A program made the position numbers and the translations under genes. The notes under the pieces were generated by a model. The model was not told where the DNA came from and did no database searches. It was given only the letters and a program-made list of their open reading frames with translations. Source: Osmia lignaria lignaria (taxonomy: Eukaryota; Arthropoda; Insecta; Hymenoptera; Megachilidae). From it: a stretch of 64,000 nt of DNA. Positions 39,937-52,713 of this stretch are shown in pieces. The stretch lies in contig NC_135034.1 of the NCBI RefSeq assembly GCF_051020975.1, positions 9,920,001 through 9,984,000 on the forward strand, in the 5' to 3' direction. The stretch's first letter is position 1, and the number at the start of each line of letters is the position of its first letter.

Positions 39937-42900
39937 ACGATGCACGTGCATCCCTATGAATGGCAAACCGAACTCTCGAAATTATACTCGGGGTAATTAA
40001 TTGCCATTCATTTCTATCACGAATAATAATGATTCGCGATAACCGTAAGCACGTGGCTAGTTTGCTTGCGCTTCGTTCAACCTTGCACTTGCACTGCTCC
40101 AATTTCCTTCGCTAACACAGTAACCCAAAGAACGATCAATTTTCCCCATCAACACTTGGCAATAAAACAAGGCGAAAAGAGAGAAGAGAGTAATTTTCAC
40201 GATGACTAATTATTGTCGCTGGTCGCCTTGCGGGCCTGCGGTTCGCGCGGCAACAGGTCTTCCAAGTGCACTCCGTAGCAAAGGGAGCAGGATGCAGGAG
40301 AGCGTGTTGAACCGCGGCTCTCTCCACCTGCTCCGGATCTTATCTCGAACGATGAAACGCGCGCGAGTGGTGCATATAGGTGTACACGTGCACGCAGCTC
40401 GGTACAGGATCCTCGAGGTGTACCCTGCGGCGTCATGAATGGAACGCGAACGAGCGTGTGCGCGTGCACCGCCGCGGAAGATTAATTAATATCGCAATAT
40501 CGCCGGCCGTACGCCAATGACAAATTGGAGAAAGTGAGCGGCCCTCGCGGTGGCCGTGGTCTCCTCCGGCGTCATCCTGATAAAGGAACCATAAAGGGAT
40601 TATACTGGCTGAAAACCTTGAGTCGTCTCTGTTCTTCTCGTCTCCTCTCCTCTCCTCTTCCACCGACAAATTGAAAAAACGTCAATATATTCGCTTGCCT
40701 TCGTTTTTTCACAAATTTCTTAATGCAGTAGTCGAGGTGTTTAATTTGTCTGACCAGGTACAACTGTATCTACTCAGACAGCTGAGGCAAGAGGCATTCA
40801 AGTTGATGAACGGATACAGCACACAACTCGAACTCGTATCTTCTTCGAAAAAGATCAACAAACCTTCTAGCGGATTGAACGCTGAACAAGTTACGACGTT
40901 ATCGTTTCTTTCGCGTGGAAATGTGTACGCTATTGGCGAAACAAGTTTTCCTTTTACTTCCTGCCCTGCTACCATACCTTCTTCTTCTATCTATCAAAAG
41001 ATTGATACCCTGGCCGTGGGGCAAAAATCGAGCAGAGAATTCGACGAACGAAAGAGAAGAAAGAGAGTAGCAGAGAATAGATTCAAGAGCAATCGAGCAA
41101 TGCACTTTACATGCACTTTTTCGGCTTGACTTAACTTTGAAGAAATATATAACCCTCGAATCAGAAAAATCGATACCTTCTTCAAATTAATTTCTTCCTT
41201 TAAATATACATAATTCCGAGTGAAATATTGTTGGAGAGCAAATAATGGTGCTTAACAGTTGAGCAAGGTCCTGTCCCTGAAACGTTTCGCAGCTTCCTGT
41301 CGCGAAGGACTACACACAGCCATTCTCGTATCGGTTGACCGGTTTAAAGGGAGCACACGGACGTAACATCTGAATGAATCACGTCCGACCAAAAGGAATA
41401 CTGGGCAATCGCGTGTCCCTTCCCCCATACCTCGCGGTCACCCTTGATCCTTCTTTTTGCACGCTCGCTCCTTGCACGGGCCAGTTCGCGGGCTCAGGAC
41501 TACGTGCGTACGCGAGCGTGTATAAATAAACGCCCATACATTATTTATAAATCGCTTATGCACCGACGGCAAGGTCGGATAAGATCTAAGAGCCGCGGAA
41601 AACAGAGATACAGGCTCGCTTTTATCATCCTCGCGGCTGACGTATCGTTGCAAGAGAACCGAACAAGTATACCATATCCAGATGGAAAATCGTCCGATTT
41701 ATTTCACGAATATGATCGACCTCTAATCTTTTCATTTTTACAAATGAATAATTCAAACTATTTCCTATCCGCTTAAGAAAGTCACAGAATGAAATGTAAA
41801 TATTTCTTAGGGGTGGATGGAAGAAATGGACGGTACAGAAATCTGGAGAACGTCCGTGGAAATCTGGAAGTCTGGAAATTCCGAGAACGCGTAAACGCAA
41901 GGGCGCCGTGAAAGGATGAGGAACGAACAGGGCTGAAGAATGTGCTCGAGACTGGAGAGAGGAAACGGAAGGGAATGGAGAACTAAGCGTAGACGATGGT
42001 TGAGGAAAACGTGTGAAAGTGGTTGGGTGTAGAAGGAAGAGAGTCAAAGCACCGCGCAAAGGGTTACACGCAGAGCCTCTTACGAAGCAACATAAACACC
42101 GGACGTTTACAACGAAGGGAGCAACGCGAAAGAAGCAACGAAGGGTTCCCTTTAGGGAAGCTGGTGGAAAAGGGAGAAGAATGTCGAGACAGAAGGGCGG
42201 TTGGATTATCGAAGGGAAGGAGATCTGGCCAGTACGTTATGCCTGTTCGATTACAGGTAATCACAGCGGCGCGCAACGATCGAACTTGGTCGACCTATAA
42301 ATCGGCACCGCTGCCCGCTGCAAACAGCCCGGCGTTTATGGTAGCGGCGCGCGGTTTCTCTACCTGATGAGTTATCCAATCGAGCTAGGCATAAATGTAC
42401 GATTATTTCTCGTGGCGCACGTGTTCCCTGGATATATGAAAGCCGGCTATTTCTTTCTCCTTCTCTCACGAGATCGTAAAGAACGCGTTAATCGCGGGTT
42501 ATTGGCTGGCGGGGAACCGGTATCGATGGAAACACGGCGAATTCGATTCGCTATCTGCACGCTGCAACTAATTGTCCAAGTCGTGTCTCTCGGCCTGAAT
42601 GGGAAACTGTTCGATTTCTATCTCCGGGCGAAATTTGTCCCATAGATTTACTTACTTAACAGGCTATCCCCCTCCGAACGACCATTTTTCAATGAAATTT
42701 TGTTCGAATTTGTTTAACAAAGACTGTAAGCTTTATGTATGTCTTCTATTTGTATTAGAATATGTTCGAAGCAGTAATCAGAATTTTTATTCAAAACTTA
42801 TTGTTGATCAGAAAAATCGAGTTTTACATTTTTCAACTTGCTGCCCGCGATATCTCAAATACCAATCGAACGATTTTATTACTCATTCGATACGTAATAA

Positions 42901-45900
42901 AATTCTCCGCTGCTCCAACTAGAATTATAACACGACATTTCATATCATTTATTGCAAATAAAACACGACTGTTAGACCGATGGAATGTGAAAGCTCGAGG
43001 AACGTTAAGTAATCATAACAGAAAGAAATGACAATTTTTCTAGCGTCTAACGATTTCCACTGACTTTTAATTAATTCAACGAAAGGATGAGATCGTCGAG
43101 CAAAACATTCGGACGTGTTTTACTACTTATCACAGCGGTTCACCCTGGGTGCAACACCTCGACGACGAACAGAAAGCAAACGGAGAAGCGAACGATGAAT
43201 TAACGTTGTTCAGATAGATTCACTCGGAACATTAATCAATAAGTAGAACTCAATCAGCGAACGGGTAATGGAGTTTCTGGCCAGCAAAGGCCGACGAAGG
43301 GGGCGCGATCGCAATGATCACAAATTATCCCCCCAGTGTTCCAAGCCCCCTCGATCACCGGGCAATATCTCATAGAGTAGCCGACCTGTGTTTAGCCTAT
43401 CACGAACTGGATGTCCTTGTTGCGACCATGAGGCTAATTGCCGGTGGTCAGCGCCAGGACGAACGCCTTGCTCGAGGATAAATAGCAACGATGCTGGTGA
43501 CGACGCACGAAAACCAGGCGAAATATCACGCTGATTCCGAGGTGGATGTCGCGCGAACCAGACTTTCAAGACCTTTTATTTTCTCCGTCTTTTCACCATC
43601 CATCATCGGGAGAATCCACCGAAAGGAAACGGAGCAGACGGTCGCTCATGAACGATAAATCTCAACGAAAAGATGGATGACTTTTAAGATGACTCTAATT
43701 CTTCGGAAAAATCACACGTATTTCAACGAAAATATCTATTCGTTAGCGGAAATTGCGAACAGTTGAAGGAGAACTGGCGGAGAAATGATAAATAGATGGT
43801 TTATCGGGCGAAACAAGAAGAAACCGAGTCGGGAAGACGTAGAGGTAAGTTGTTTGTTAGGTCTCGATCGAAGACGTAACTACGCGGAAATCGCGTTACC
43901 AGGAACCAGAGGTTCTCGTTAAGAGAAACTCCGTAAACGTAAAGCCGACCTGGTACGGATCGTTCATTGACGTGGACCTATCTGGATTTTCCATGGGAAC
44001 AAGCCGCAAACCAATCGCTTCGAACATCGTCTTCATTCATCCGTTTTATTTTCTATTAAGAACCGACCGTTTCGCTCGCGTAAAGGTATGCATTGACAGC
44101 ATAATGATACTCGTTAGCTGGTCGGAGAACACGAAGGTACAAGGGGCTGAATTTAACTCATTTCACTAAGTACATCTTTGTCCTTCGAGCAGGCGAAATT
44201 TCAATCACCTTTTTCTCTTATTAATTAATTAATCGTACAAAGGCCGTAAAGTAAATTTTCCATCGTGAAGAAAAAATTGAGAGTGAATCCTTCGTAAATC
44301 CTATTCTCTTAATTGAATAATTCATAATACCAAAGAAAAGGCAATGATTTTTGGACACGTATTCACGAACGATAGTCAATTTCCTCGATAACGAGAAGCA
44401 AAAGGTTGGCTATCAGAGGAGCTGGAGGGTGCGCGGTGCTGGAGGCGACCGATCCGGCCGCGTTTTCAATGAAGTCCATATAAAGGCAAGCAGCGTGCGT
44501 ACGACGGCTTCTATGGCGAGCCAGGACGGAGGTTGCGCAAGGAAAAACCATCAATTCGAAGGAAAGGAGAAGAGTGGCCTCACCGGCTTCCCAGATTCGA
44601 TTAATCGCCGCGGGGCTATCGATCCTCGATGAATGCACCGCGACTGAGGCCACCAAAGGTGCTCCATTCACTAGCAACCACGCTCGGCCAAGAGCTTTCG
44701 TTTAACATTGTCTACGTATCTCGTAACCTTCTTTCCTTTTTATTTTTCCCCTCTTTCCCTTTACGCGTCCCTTACGTGTAACTTGTCGCCTGCTACTCGT
44801 GCTGGTATACCGTTACAACTGGATACCTGTCTTTACGATTTTCTGCACCGGTCTTTTTGTCGCGACGCGTATCTGAACTTTGTCCGCATCCTCACCCGAT
44901 CGACGATCGACGATCGAGATACTCGATTCATAACCGGGCCCGGCAGAAAACTAAACGAGTTTGCGTTAACTAACTATCTCATTATGACGTAATTTGGAAT
45001 CTGTTGACCAGCACTGGTTCGGAAGGGTGAGTTTATGAGGGATTCTTTCGAAAGGGGTAGAATATCCTTAAATTGGGGGGTCTAAATAGATTCTCAATGG
45101 ATTGGAACGGTGCCACCCTAAAAATTAAGCGTTTCTGACCCCTCGAATATGATATCTCGTGTTCCATACCACGATCCATCTCTTCGGCTTGCTTCCAAAT
45201 TCAATATCAATCAACTACGGTTTCAGTTTCCTCAGAATTTACGATATCACACCGTAACGAGCGTATTACAAGACTCGCAAAGATATTACGTTCATCAGCA
45301 TCTGAATAAACGTACCCGGGATTGTAATCGAGACGTAAGACGTGTGAAAAACAGATAAGTTTATGTCGGAGATGATTACAGCCGCAACGCAATGTTACCG
45401 TGAGCAAATCGAAGAGATTTATCGAGGCAACAGGTGGAAACTTAATCTAGGATATCGTTACACCTCCATCTAATTCGTGGCTTTAATACAGAATAATGGT
45501 TATAAGCTTCTAACTATAGCTCCCTACGATAATTTCGCTAATAAATAGAACGTGCAAAGTCGTAAAAACCCCATCAAGCATGGAACACCAACGAAGTGCT
45601 CAACGCTGTTTATCCATCCGAGGACGATAGAAAAGAAAGAGCGTACACGTGTTACGCTTCGTTTGCGAATAAACCCGCGTCAAAGTTATTCATTAAGTAG
45701 GATCACCCAGAGAGCTTCCTGAATACACAGTCTAGTCATTCATAGCTAAACACCGACTTCGCCAAAGAACGCATCCCTTGCACTAATATGGAGAATTCCA
45801 ACCCTCGAGTTCGGTCGCACACGATATACTATCTTTGAAAATAATACAAAACCCCCGGAAAACCTTTCTCCAAGATGACAACAACATCCGCCACACTGTC

Positions 45901-48900
45901 TTTGTTTATTAACTCTTCTTTCTGCGAATTACCTTTTGGCAATCTAAACGGTGGAGAATCTAAAAGCTAGAGGGTGTATCCCTTTCTAGAGACAATTTAT
46001 AATTCGATGATTATCTGTACGCGTTTGTATAGATATCTGCGTGCCGGGCAGGCATAAATTTCACGTTAAAAAAGGTCCGCTGCTTTTCGCCGTAGTCACG
46101 ACAAATTATTGATGATCTTATGGACAGGCAATAGAGATGGTTATCGGGCTCGTTTCACAGAAAGGTCGTGTCGTGCAACACGACATTGCAAAAAGCCTGG
46201 AATACCTGTTCGCGTTCTGTTCGACGGGAAGAAATGGCCACACGGTTTTCAAGCGGACACGGTCCTCGTTCGCGGATAGAACCGTCCGAGATTTTACTTG
46301 CGTTCATTTAACGCAACTTAATCTTAATCAGCGTTAGCATAATCGTAGAAAGTTGTGTAGTTATTTTATTTAGCAAGAGAATATCATCGACATTATTTCT
46401 CGGTTACGGGAGAAATATAGCGATACCAGGAGGAGCTTGCGGTCCGCGAGCAGGTAGCAACGGTATTTCGCGGACGAGTAATGGCGAAATAATCACGAAT
46501 GGCCGATGCAGCCCGGCAACAGGTAATTTAACGAGCAGGCAACGTCCCGAAAAGCGACTCGCCAGAGGACTGTGGTTTCGAAACGCGAGAAAGAAATATC
46601 AAGATCGTCCGAGGAGATACGTCATACGAGCACCATCGGACATAACAGTACTTCGCTTATGGCCGGCTAAAGTAAGCTAAAGTAAATACATATATGCTGC
46701 TAACAATGGATAGGTTACGCTCGACTGGTCGGTAAAAATGTTGTCTGAGGAGAGAAGAAGGTAAGAGTACGGGCGAGGAGGCAAAATTTGCCCGTCCACG
46801 GGACGAGCCCAAAATTCTTGCCACCACGACCTTCTGCATACTGATGCCCTTTAAAAGCGACCAGTTGCATGCTGAACCCTGCGCTCGACACGCTCCGCGT
46901 GGCGCCGTCTGCCTCGGATATATTATTCACGAATAATATATCCGAATGCAGCGTGCTTATAAAACGATCGGGACACCCGGTATGCATACGTGTCCCATTG
47001 TCTAACTTGGCGGTGAGATTTCGCCGGGTAAACGAGGACGGAGGAGAAGAAAATTGTAACGGATAGTTGCGCAATGGTGAACGTTAATTACCGGGGAATC
47101 GAGGAATCGAGAATTACCTCGTGATCGTGAAACACCGTTAATTAATTGAACAGCGCGACGTGTATGCGTACTGGTAACAACGTATCACCTGCACGCTCGC
47201 GACAGAACAATATCGTTGAATTAGACCGGTGATTGTGAACGCCGGAACATTGCGTTCCCAGACTCGTCCGACTGGCGTTATAATTCCGGAAATATTTGAA
47301 TAATCGCGACGCGTAGAGGACGGAAGGGAAAGAAAGGGGATACCGTAAGGCATCCGACGAAATCGTTTCACCGGATCAAAATTTCAGGGACTGGCTCATA
47401 GGGGGGACCGAAGGAAATTATTTCTGCAAGACCACTTACCGAGGCGCTCACGAAGAAGTAATCGGACAGAAAATACGGAGTCGCGGACCGATAATGGCCG
47501 GTCAGAGGAACAACGTACCCCGAAGGGCCCTCCTTCTTCGGGGTCTCGACGAAACAACACGACGCGTACGTACGCAGTTCTTCCACGCTTTTAACCATCC
47601 TTCTCCTCGTTCTCGTTCTCGTTCGAATACCGGCTACTTTTGATCACTTTCTCACGTTGCAACCCGGAACGAAAGGAACGGGAAGCCGATGATTACAGGA
47701 ATTAAGGCACGAATTCGAACTGGATGCGAAGTCGCGCGAAAAATGATAATTAACCTCGCGCGGATCCGACTGTTACTCCGTTATACAATTCGGTGATTAA
47801 CTCTTTCCGATTCGAATATTTTTCCGATACCAACGGACGGCAAAGGATCCTTTGCGACAAGGATATAATTAAAGCTGAAAGGGTATCGATAACGACAGCA
47901 TCGCGCAAACTTCCGTTCCGAGCATGACTTGCAGACTTCGAACGTCGAATCGCGGCGTCACGACAAGCACGTTGGATACGTTGGAAGAATTAAAACTTAG
48001 ATTGATAAGCAAACCCAATTAAGTGGACCGTTTGCACGGCGACCAGGCCGAGACGACCTCACGAGGAAGATACTATCGATTAACGTTCGATAGAAAAATC
48101 TTTGAAATTCCTCGATTACATAATCGAAAAATTGGAATCGAGCTAAAGGATCGCTCCGAAACATTGCTTAAGATATCGCAAGTTCGTTAGCAGGGAAATT
48201 GAAGAAAGAATTAAAGATACTGCTTACGAATAGATGTCGCGAGGTATTCGTCTGTTACAAAAGAGTTAGGCAAATGCGAGCTAATCTTTCGGTTCGAAAT
48301 TGACCTGGGACACGCGTTTCGCAGCCGTATCCACGCAGCCAGCTACAACTTCCGCGAGAACCGGGATAGTCGTAGCTGATAGAAACGATCACGTTAGAGA
48401 GTCGCCGCGAGAAAGATTGCAAAAGGTTAAATTCCATTGATTCGAGGCTCTCCTCGTCAAATTACGAACCACCGCCAGGCGAAGAACCGTGCGACCGAGG
48501 AACGAAGAAAGGTTGCATTGCGTATGCATTCGTTATTTGCGGTTACACCAGGGACAGCGCATGGTAAGAACGAGAAAGAAAGAATCGGGATATTAAAGAA
48601 GAAGGTGGCAAGGGATCGAAAGAGAAGGAGGAATAGAGCCGATACAGAGATACCGTATCCAGGCGAAAGCCGACAAGCCAACAACTCTCGAAAGGGTCTG
48701 TATTGTAAGGGTGCCGAGAGGAGATGGCTGGAATGCAGCGAGAACAGGTCGTAACGCTGCTGACATTCCAAAATTTGCAACGGCTCCAGAACGAGGAACG
48801 TGTCCTATTGTACGCGAGCACAAAATTGCCGCAATCTTTGTGCGGAAAAAAGGCGGGAAAAGGAGATGGTTCTTTGACGAAACGCCACGATTCGTTCGAC

Positions 48901-50508
48901 TAGTTCTGAATTATCCTCTAATGCGTTCTTCCCTGCTCCCAGTATTCGCAATTTCCTGTCGCGTGATCTACCGTGCAGGATGCAATTCGAACGGAAGAGA
49001 GAATAATACAGGAAACTACTGGACTGCTGGTACTCTTGTAAATTTTCTAAATTTTAGACGCTTTCCTCTCTTAATTACTTCTTTTCTATTCGATCAATGT
49101 ATCAAAATTAAAATCTAATACTATAATTTATTGGAAATTGAACAGATATTACTCTTAATCTTTATTTGAAATAGAATGGAAAGAACTAGGAAAAGATCTA
49201 TGAAGATGAAACAAAGGGGACGATATCGTCTTATCGGATGAACTTTAAACGAACAACTGTTTCGCGATATTAACATATACATATATGTATATTCTGACGG
49301 TGCCATTTAGCGGTACCGTACGATACGCAGCGTGAATTGATTTTTAACGCTTTTATTTTACACCCTCCTGCTGTCTTTTACGAGGCAATTTTGTTCATCG
49401 ACGAGCACGGCTGGTCCTGTTGTAAATAAAAACCGCGGGAGAAGCAAGAAAACCTTACTATAAAGATTCCTGTTCTTCTTTTAACGGCCATCAAACTTGT
49501 ACAGTGCCACGTACTATTTATGTCTCTGAACTCGCGCGGTTACGCTAACCCCTTCATCTTTCCTTTCTGCCCGCGCTCTTATTTGAAAATTGTTAGAAAT
49601 TTCCATTGATTTATCGATCAACGCGAGGGCGAATTTACAACTCTGTTTCAACGAGCTGGAATTAGAGAGTTACTCTAACGAATCATCCTTGAAAACAAGG
49701 TGACCTACATACTATTTGCTATCGAAGGCGTAACGAGGACGTTTTCGAGGTTTGCTTTTTCAAATAAACAATTAAACTCGCGAATTTCAGTCATCTCCGA
49801 CGAGTTCAACAACCGATAACATGCTCGAATGTTGAACAACTTTTGGAAAGATACGCTTTAATCGTTTTGATTTATCATCGTTGAGCTTCGAAAGCATTTC
49901 AACGTCTTCCATTCTTATCTAATTTCCAAACTAGCGTTTATCAAGCTGCGAGGATTACAGATAACTTGATACGACTTTCATGGACTACTCTGTTTCTTAT
50001 TTTATTACTCAGAAAATAACGCGTAATTACCATCGAAACACGACTGGCTACCTAGGTGAATCGTAACAATTTGATTGCTCCTACTTATTTACATACGTTA
50101 CGTTCTGTCTGCATTGCGTAAGCGCGGTTTGATTGAACGTTACCGTGGCGAAAGGGTTAAGGCTAAAAAAGAGAGAGATTGGCGAAAACCGTTCGTTGCT
50201 GAACGGACTAATCGAGTTCACCGTGCACGCTCATCTTACATAACATCGAAGCTTGGACAGGACCTTGGGGTCCTTTCTACCCGGGTCCACGGCAAGGCAA
50301 GGAATTCGAGGGCGAAGAAGAAAGAGAAAATGCCCGATCGCGATGGAGCCGAGTACGCACGCGTAAGACGAAGCGAGACCACGCAGGATAAAGAGAGTAA
50401 GAACGCGAAACATGCGCTAGTGCAAGAGAGCGAAAAGATGAAGGGAGAAGGCGCTTACAAAGGGGAGAAAGAAAGAGAGATAGAAAGAGTCCATCAAGCA
50501 AAACTCAC
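39937..50508 (-). other. Probable osp first intron, proximal part; no gene seen
   Basis: This non-coding block adjoins the osp exon 1 donor site. It contains a 32-base perfect palindrome (46,914-46,945), a homeodomain-like TTAATTAATTAA cluster near 44,220 and purine-rich DNA around 41,810-42,200. The longer open frames (40,671-41,129 and others) have no recognisable features. The first kilobases of a long first intron commonly carry transcriptional enhancers, but that is inference here. Confidence 0.55.
46914..46945. repeat. Perfect 15-bp-arm palindrome with a 2-base centre
   Basis: Left arm TCGGATATATTATTC (46,914-46,928) and right arm GAATAATATATCCGA (46,931-46,945) are exact reverse complements around AC. 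The arms are AT-rich with CGGA ends. It lies about 3.6 kb inside the presumed osp intron and does not flank any repeat that I can see. Confidence 0.9.
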
Positions 50509-50649
50509 CCTGTTGCATTCCAGAGCCTCCGCGCTGTGCTCCTCCTTCTGCTTGAAGCAGCTGCTGCACTTGCTCTTGTTGAATATGTTCGGCGCGAACT
50601 TCCTGCACTCGGCGCCGGTGCCACGGACGCCCGCCGTGCCGCCCGACAT
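50509..50649 (-). CDS. osp: Protein outspread (MPRIP/M-RIP orthologue), first coding exon only
   Basis: This exon encodes the 47-residue N-terminus of outspread, the insect relative of myosin phosphatase Rho-interacting protein, an actin-associated PH-domain and coiled-coil scaffold. The run CRKFAPNIFNKSKCSSCF (residues 15-32) closely resembles the start of vertebrate M-RIP (CRKFQANIFNKSKC...). Cysteines 15, 28 and 31 and His38 are spaced C-x12-C-x2-C-x6-H. The start is supported by an in-frame TAA 18 bases upstream and a G at -3. The exon ends AGG|GTGAGT, phase 0. The PH domain, coiled coil and C-terminus must lie in exons below position 1, which implies a first intron longer than 50.5 kb. 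The gene is divergent from TMEM11. In Drosophila the osp locus is also very large and holds Adh inside an intron; I see no nested gene here. Identity is confident from the N-terminal motif, but the gene model is partial. Confidence 0.88.
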
Positions 50650-52713
50650 CGCGACACGTGCGAATTAACCGCGACGACCGGACAGCAGCATCGTTCGTCT
50701 CTCGCCCTCCCTTTTTTTTTTTTTTTTCTTCTCCTCGGTACGCCGTTAACCAGCGAGAACAAGCTCCTCGCTGATATAAGATTCTACTCTTCTCGTTGAT
50801 TCCCCTTTATCGACGCGCCGTACACGCTCCGCCGGGAGGGTTTTATATTTACGCGCGGAAATAATTCGTTTACGCGCATGCGCAGCGGCGTGGTACGCTC
50901 GGCCACTTGTCCGTGCCCGTTACGTTAACGGATCGAGTTAACAGGATTTTGTATTCCAGAGAGAGAAGGCGAGGATAACACTTATCCAATGATACGTTCA
51001 CTCTCTAACAGTTGCAATCTCTTGCACCGTGATACCGGCTTCGTGACACGATCAAGATCCCACGATGTGATCGAAGCTTCGTTTGCTTGAAGGGCAAAGT
51101 GTGATTCGGTCGCCGGTGTATGAGAAGCGGTATATTACGTTCGCGATACTAGCGCCAGAGAAAAACAAATCGCTGGGGTATACCAGCTTGTTCGAGTTGT
51201 TTGTTTACTAGCTCTTCACGAGGCACGAACGTGCTTACTCAGTTTCAATTTCGTAATAAATATGTGACTGCGTCGTGCGTGTTTACAATACCTTCGTGTC
51301 ACGCGGAAACACACGCGTTACGTCGTCGACATTGACTCGATTCGACGAATACGTCTACTCCCCGCCGTTTTGTATCCCCTCTGCGTTCCCTTGTTGCGGT
51401 CGAATCGTTTGTTGACAAGTTCAATAGGTATATCGTTCCCTGTTCGATGGAGCACGTGGATTATTCGCGGCACACCGAATCACACTGTTCTATTAATAGA
51501 CACACTGGCACGCACTGTAGTTAACATGTCACAGCACCGTTCACCGATCTATCGACCGCACGACAAATCGATTGTCGAACGCACGTGCGTATTGATTGCT
51601 CGATCGATGGAAGAGCACTCTTTTATTCGGCGATGAAAACACGCCTTCGAACCGTACAGACGTGGCTCCGATGTAATTATTCGACTGCCACAGTTCACGA
51701 TATATATCGATATAGTAGCACCAACAGCACCGCGATCCTTACGCACGCCTATCTTTGTTGACTGTCACTCTGATAATCTCGCGACACGCTCCGAAATACT
51801 ACACACGCGACGACTACGGTAACGACCACGACGATGACGACACTTGAGCACACTTACGACACGTCGCGTTGTGCTCTCCATGACAGAACGCTCCCGCGGA
51901 CGTCCATCTGCGATCTGGCCCGTTTAACTCGGCCTCTATGCCGCCGGCAGCGCTCACTCTCGCTCGATCGACCGTAGCACGCCCTCTCGGCGCCGATACT
52001 ACGCCAGCGCGGAATCTAGTGCCCCCTATGATTCTCCCGTAGCGTGCAATGCGCAGGCGCAACAATTTTTCAATTTTTTTTCAGTTTTCATATTCTTTAC
52101 ATTCCTTAAATGTACAACTTTTTATTTATACCTATCTGTATCACCAGAAACTTACACTGAAACATACAAAACAGCATAATTAATACCAATATTCGTTTAA
52201 AACACATGCTCAACATATAAGCTTTATGAATAAACTGAAATGTACTATAATTAAATACGATTATTCAGCGGATAATTCATTCCGCAATAAATGACGATAA
52301 TGTAAAAAATTGTATTATGAATAATGTAATTTTCAGATTATGTAATGGGATATGTAACTAGAAGATTTAATAAAGCTTGTGTTCAATTTTCTTTATCGGT
52401 AAACATAGAAAAACTTTTCAGAAGGAAAGTGTTCTTTTATATAACGTGCTACTGATAGATACATACATGAAATTGTATTTTAATAGTTTTACCTTTTATT
52501 AAATAATTCAAATGTCACCCTTTCAACGTTTGCAAAGTTTAAAATTTTATGAACGTGTATATTTGAACAAACTCAAAATATAAACTATTACGGCTCAAGT
52601 CATGCGAATGCTTAAATAAAATCAGCTGATGTTTGCTTCCGGTTCAATGTTCGAGTTTTCTTTTCCGGTTCATCCAGTCCAACGTTCCAGTGTTTGGAAG
52701 ACTGACTGTAAAG
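50650..52713. promoter_or_regulatory. Head-to-head promoter interval between osp (-) and TMEM11 (+)
   Basis: This 2.06-kb interval separates two divergent start codons and should hold the osp 5'UTR and promoter and the short TMEM11 promoter. It is CpG-rich up to about 52,060 and then becomes AT-rich. A TATCGATA word at 51,705-51,712, overlapping CGATATATATCG, matches the insect DRE/DREF-type site often found at housekeeping promoters. The same 8-mer also occurs inside the intron (for example 8,392, 31,352, 31,527 and 47,884), so on its own it is weak evidence. Transcription starts cannot be placed with confidence. Confidence 0.5.
51705..51712. promoter_or_regulatory. TATCGATA, DRE-like site
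   Basis: This exact match to the DREF-binding DRE consensus known from Drosophila lies in the osp/TMEM11 intergenic region, about 1 kb from each start codon. Binding is inferred only. Confidence 0.35.

Noticed and set aside
50075..50668. Longest open frame of the window (197 codons, plus strand)
   Set aside because: It is low-complexity, rich in Lys/Glu/Arg, and lies antisense to osp exon 1 and its donor site. The minus-strand exon explains the open frame.
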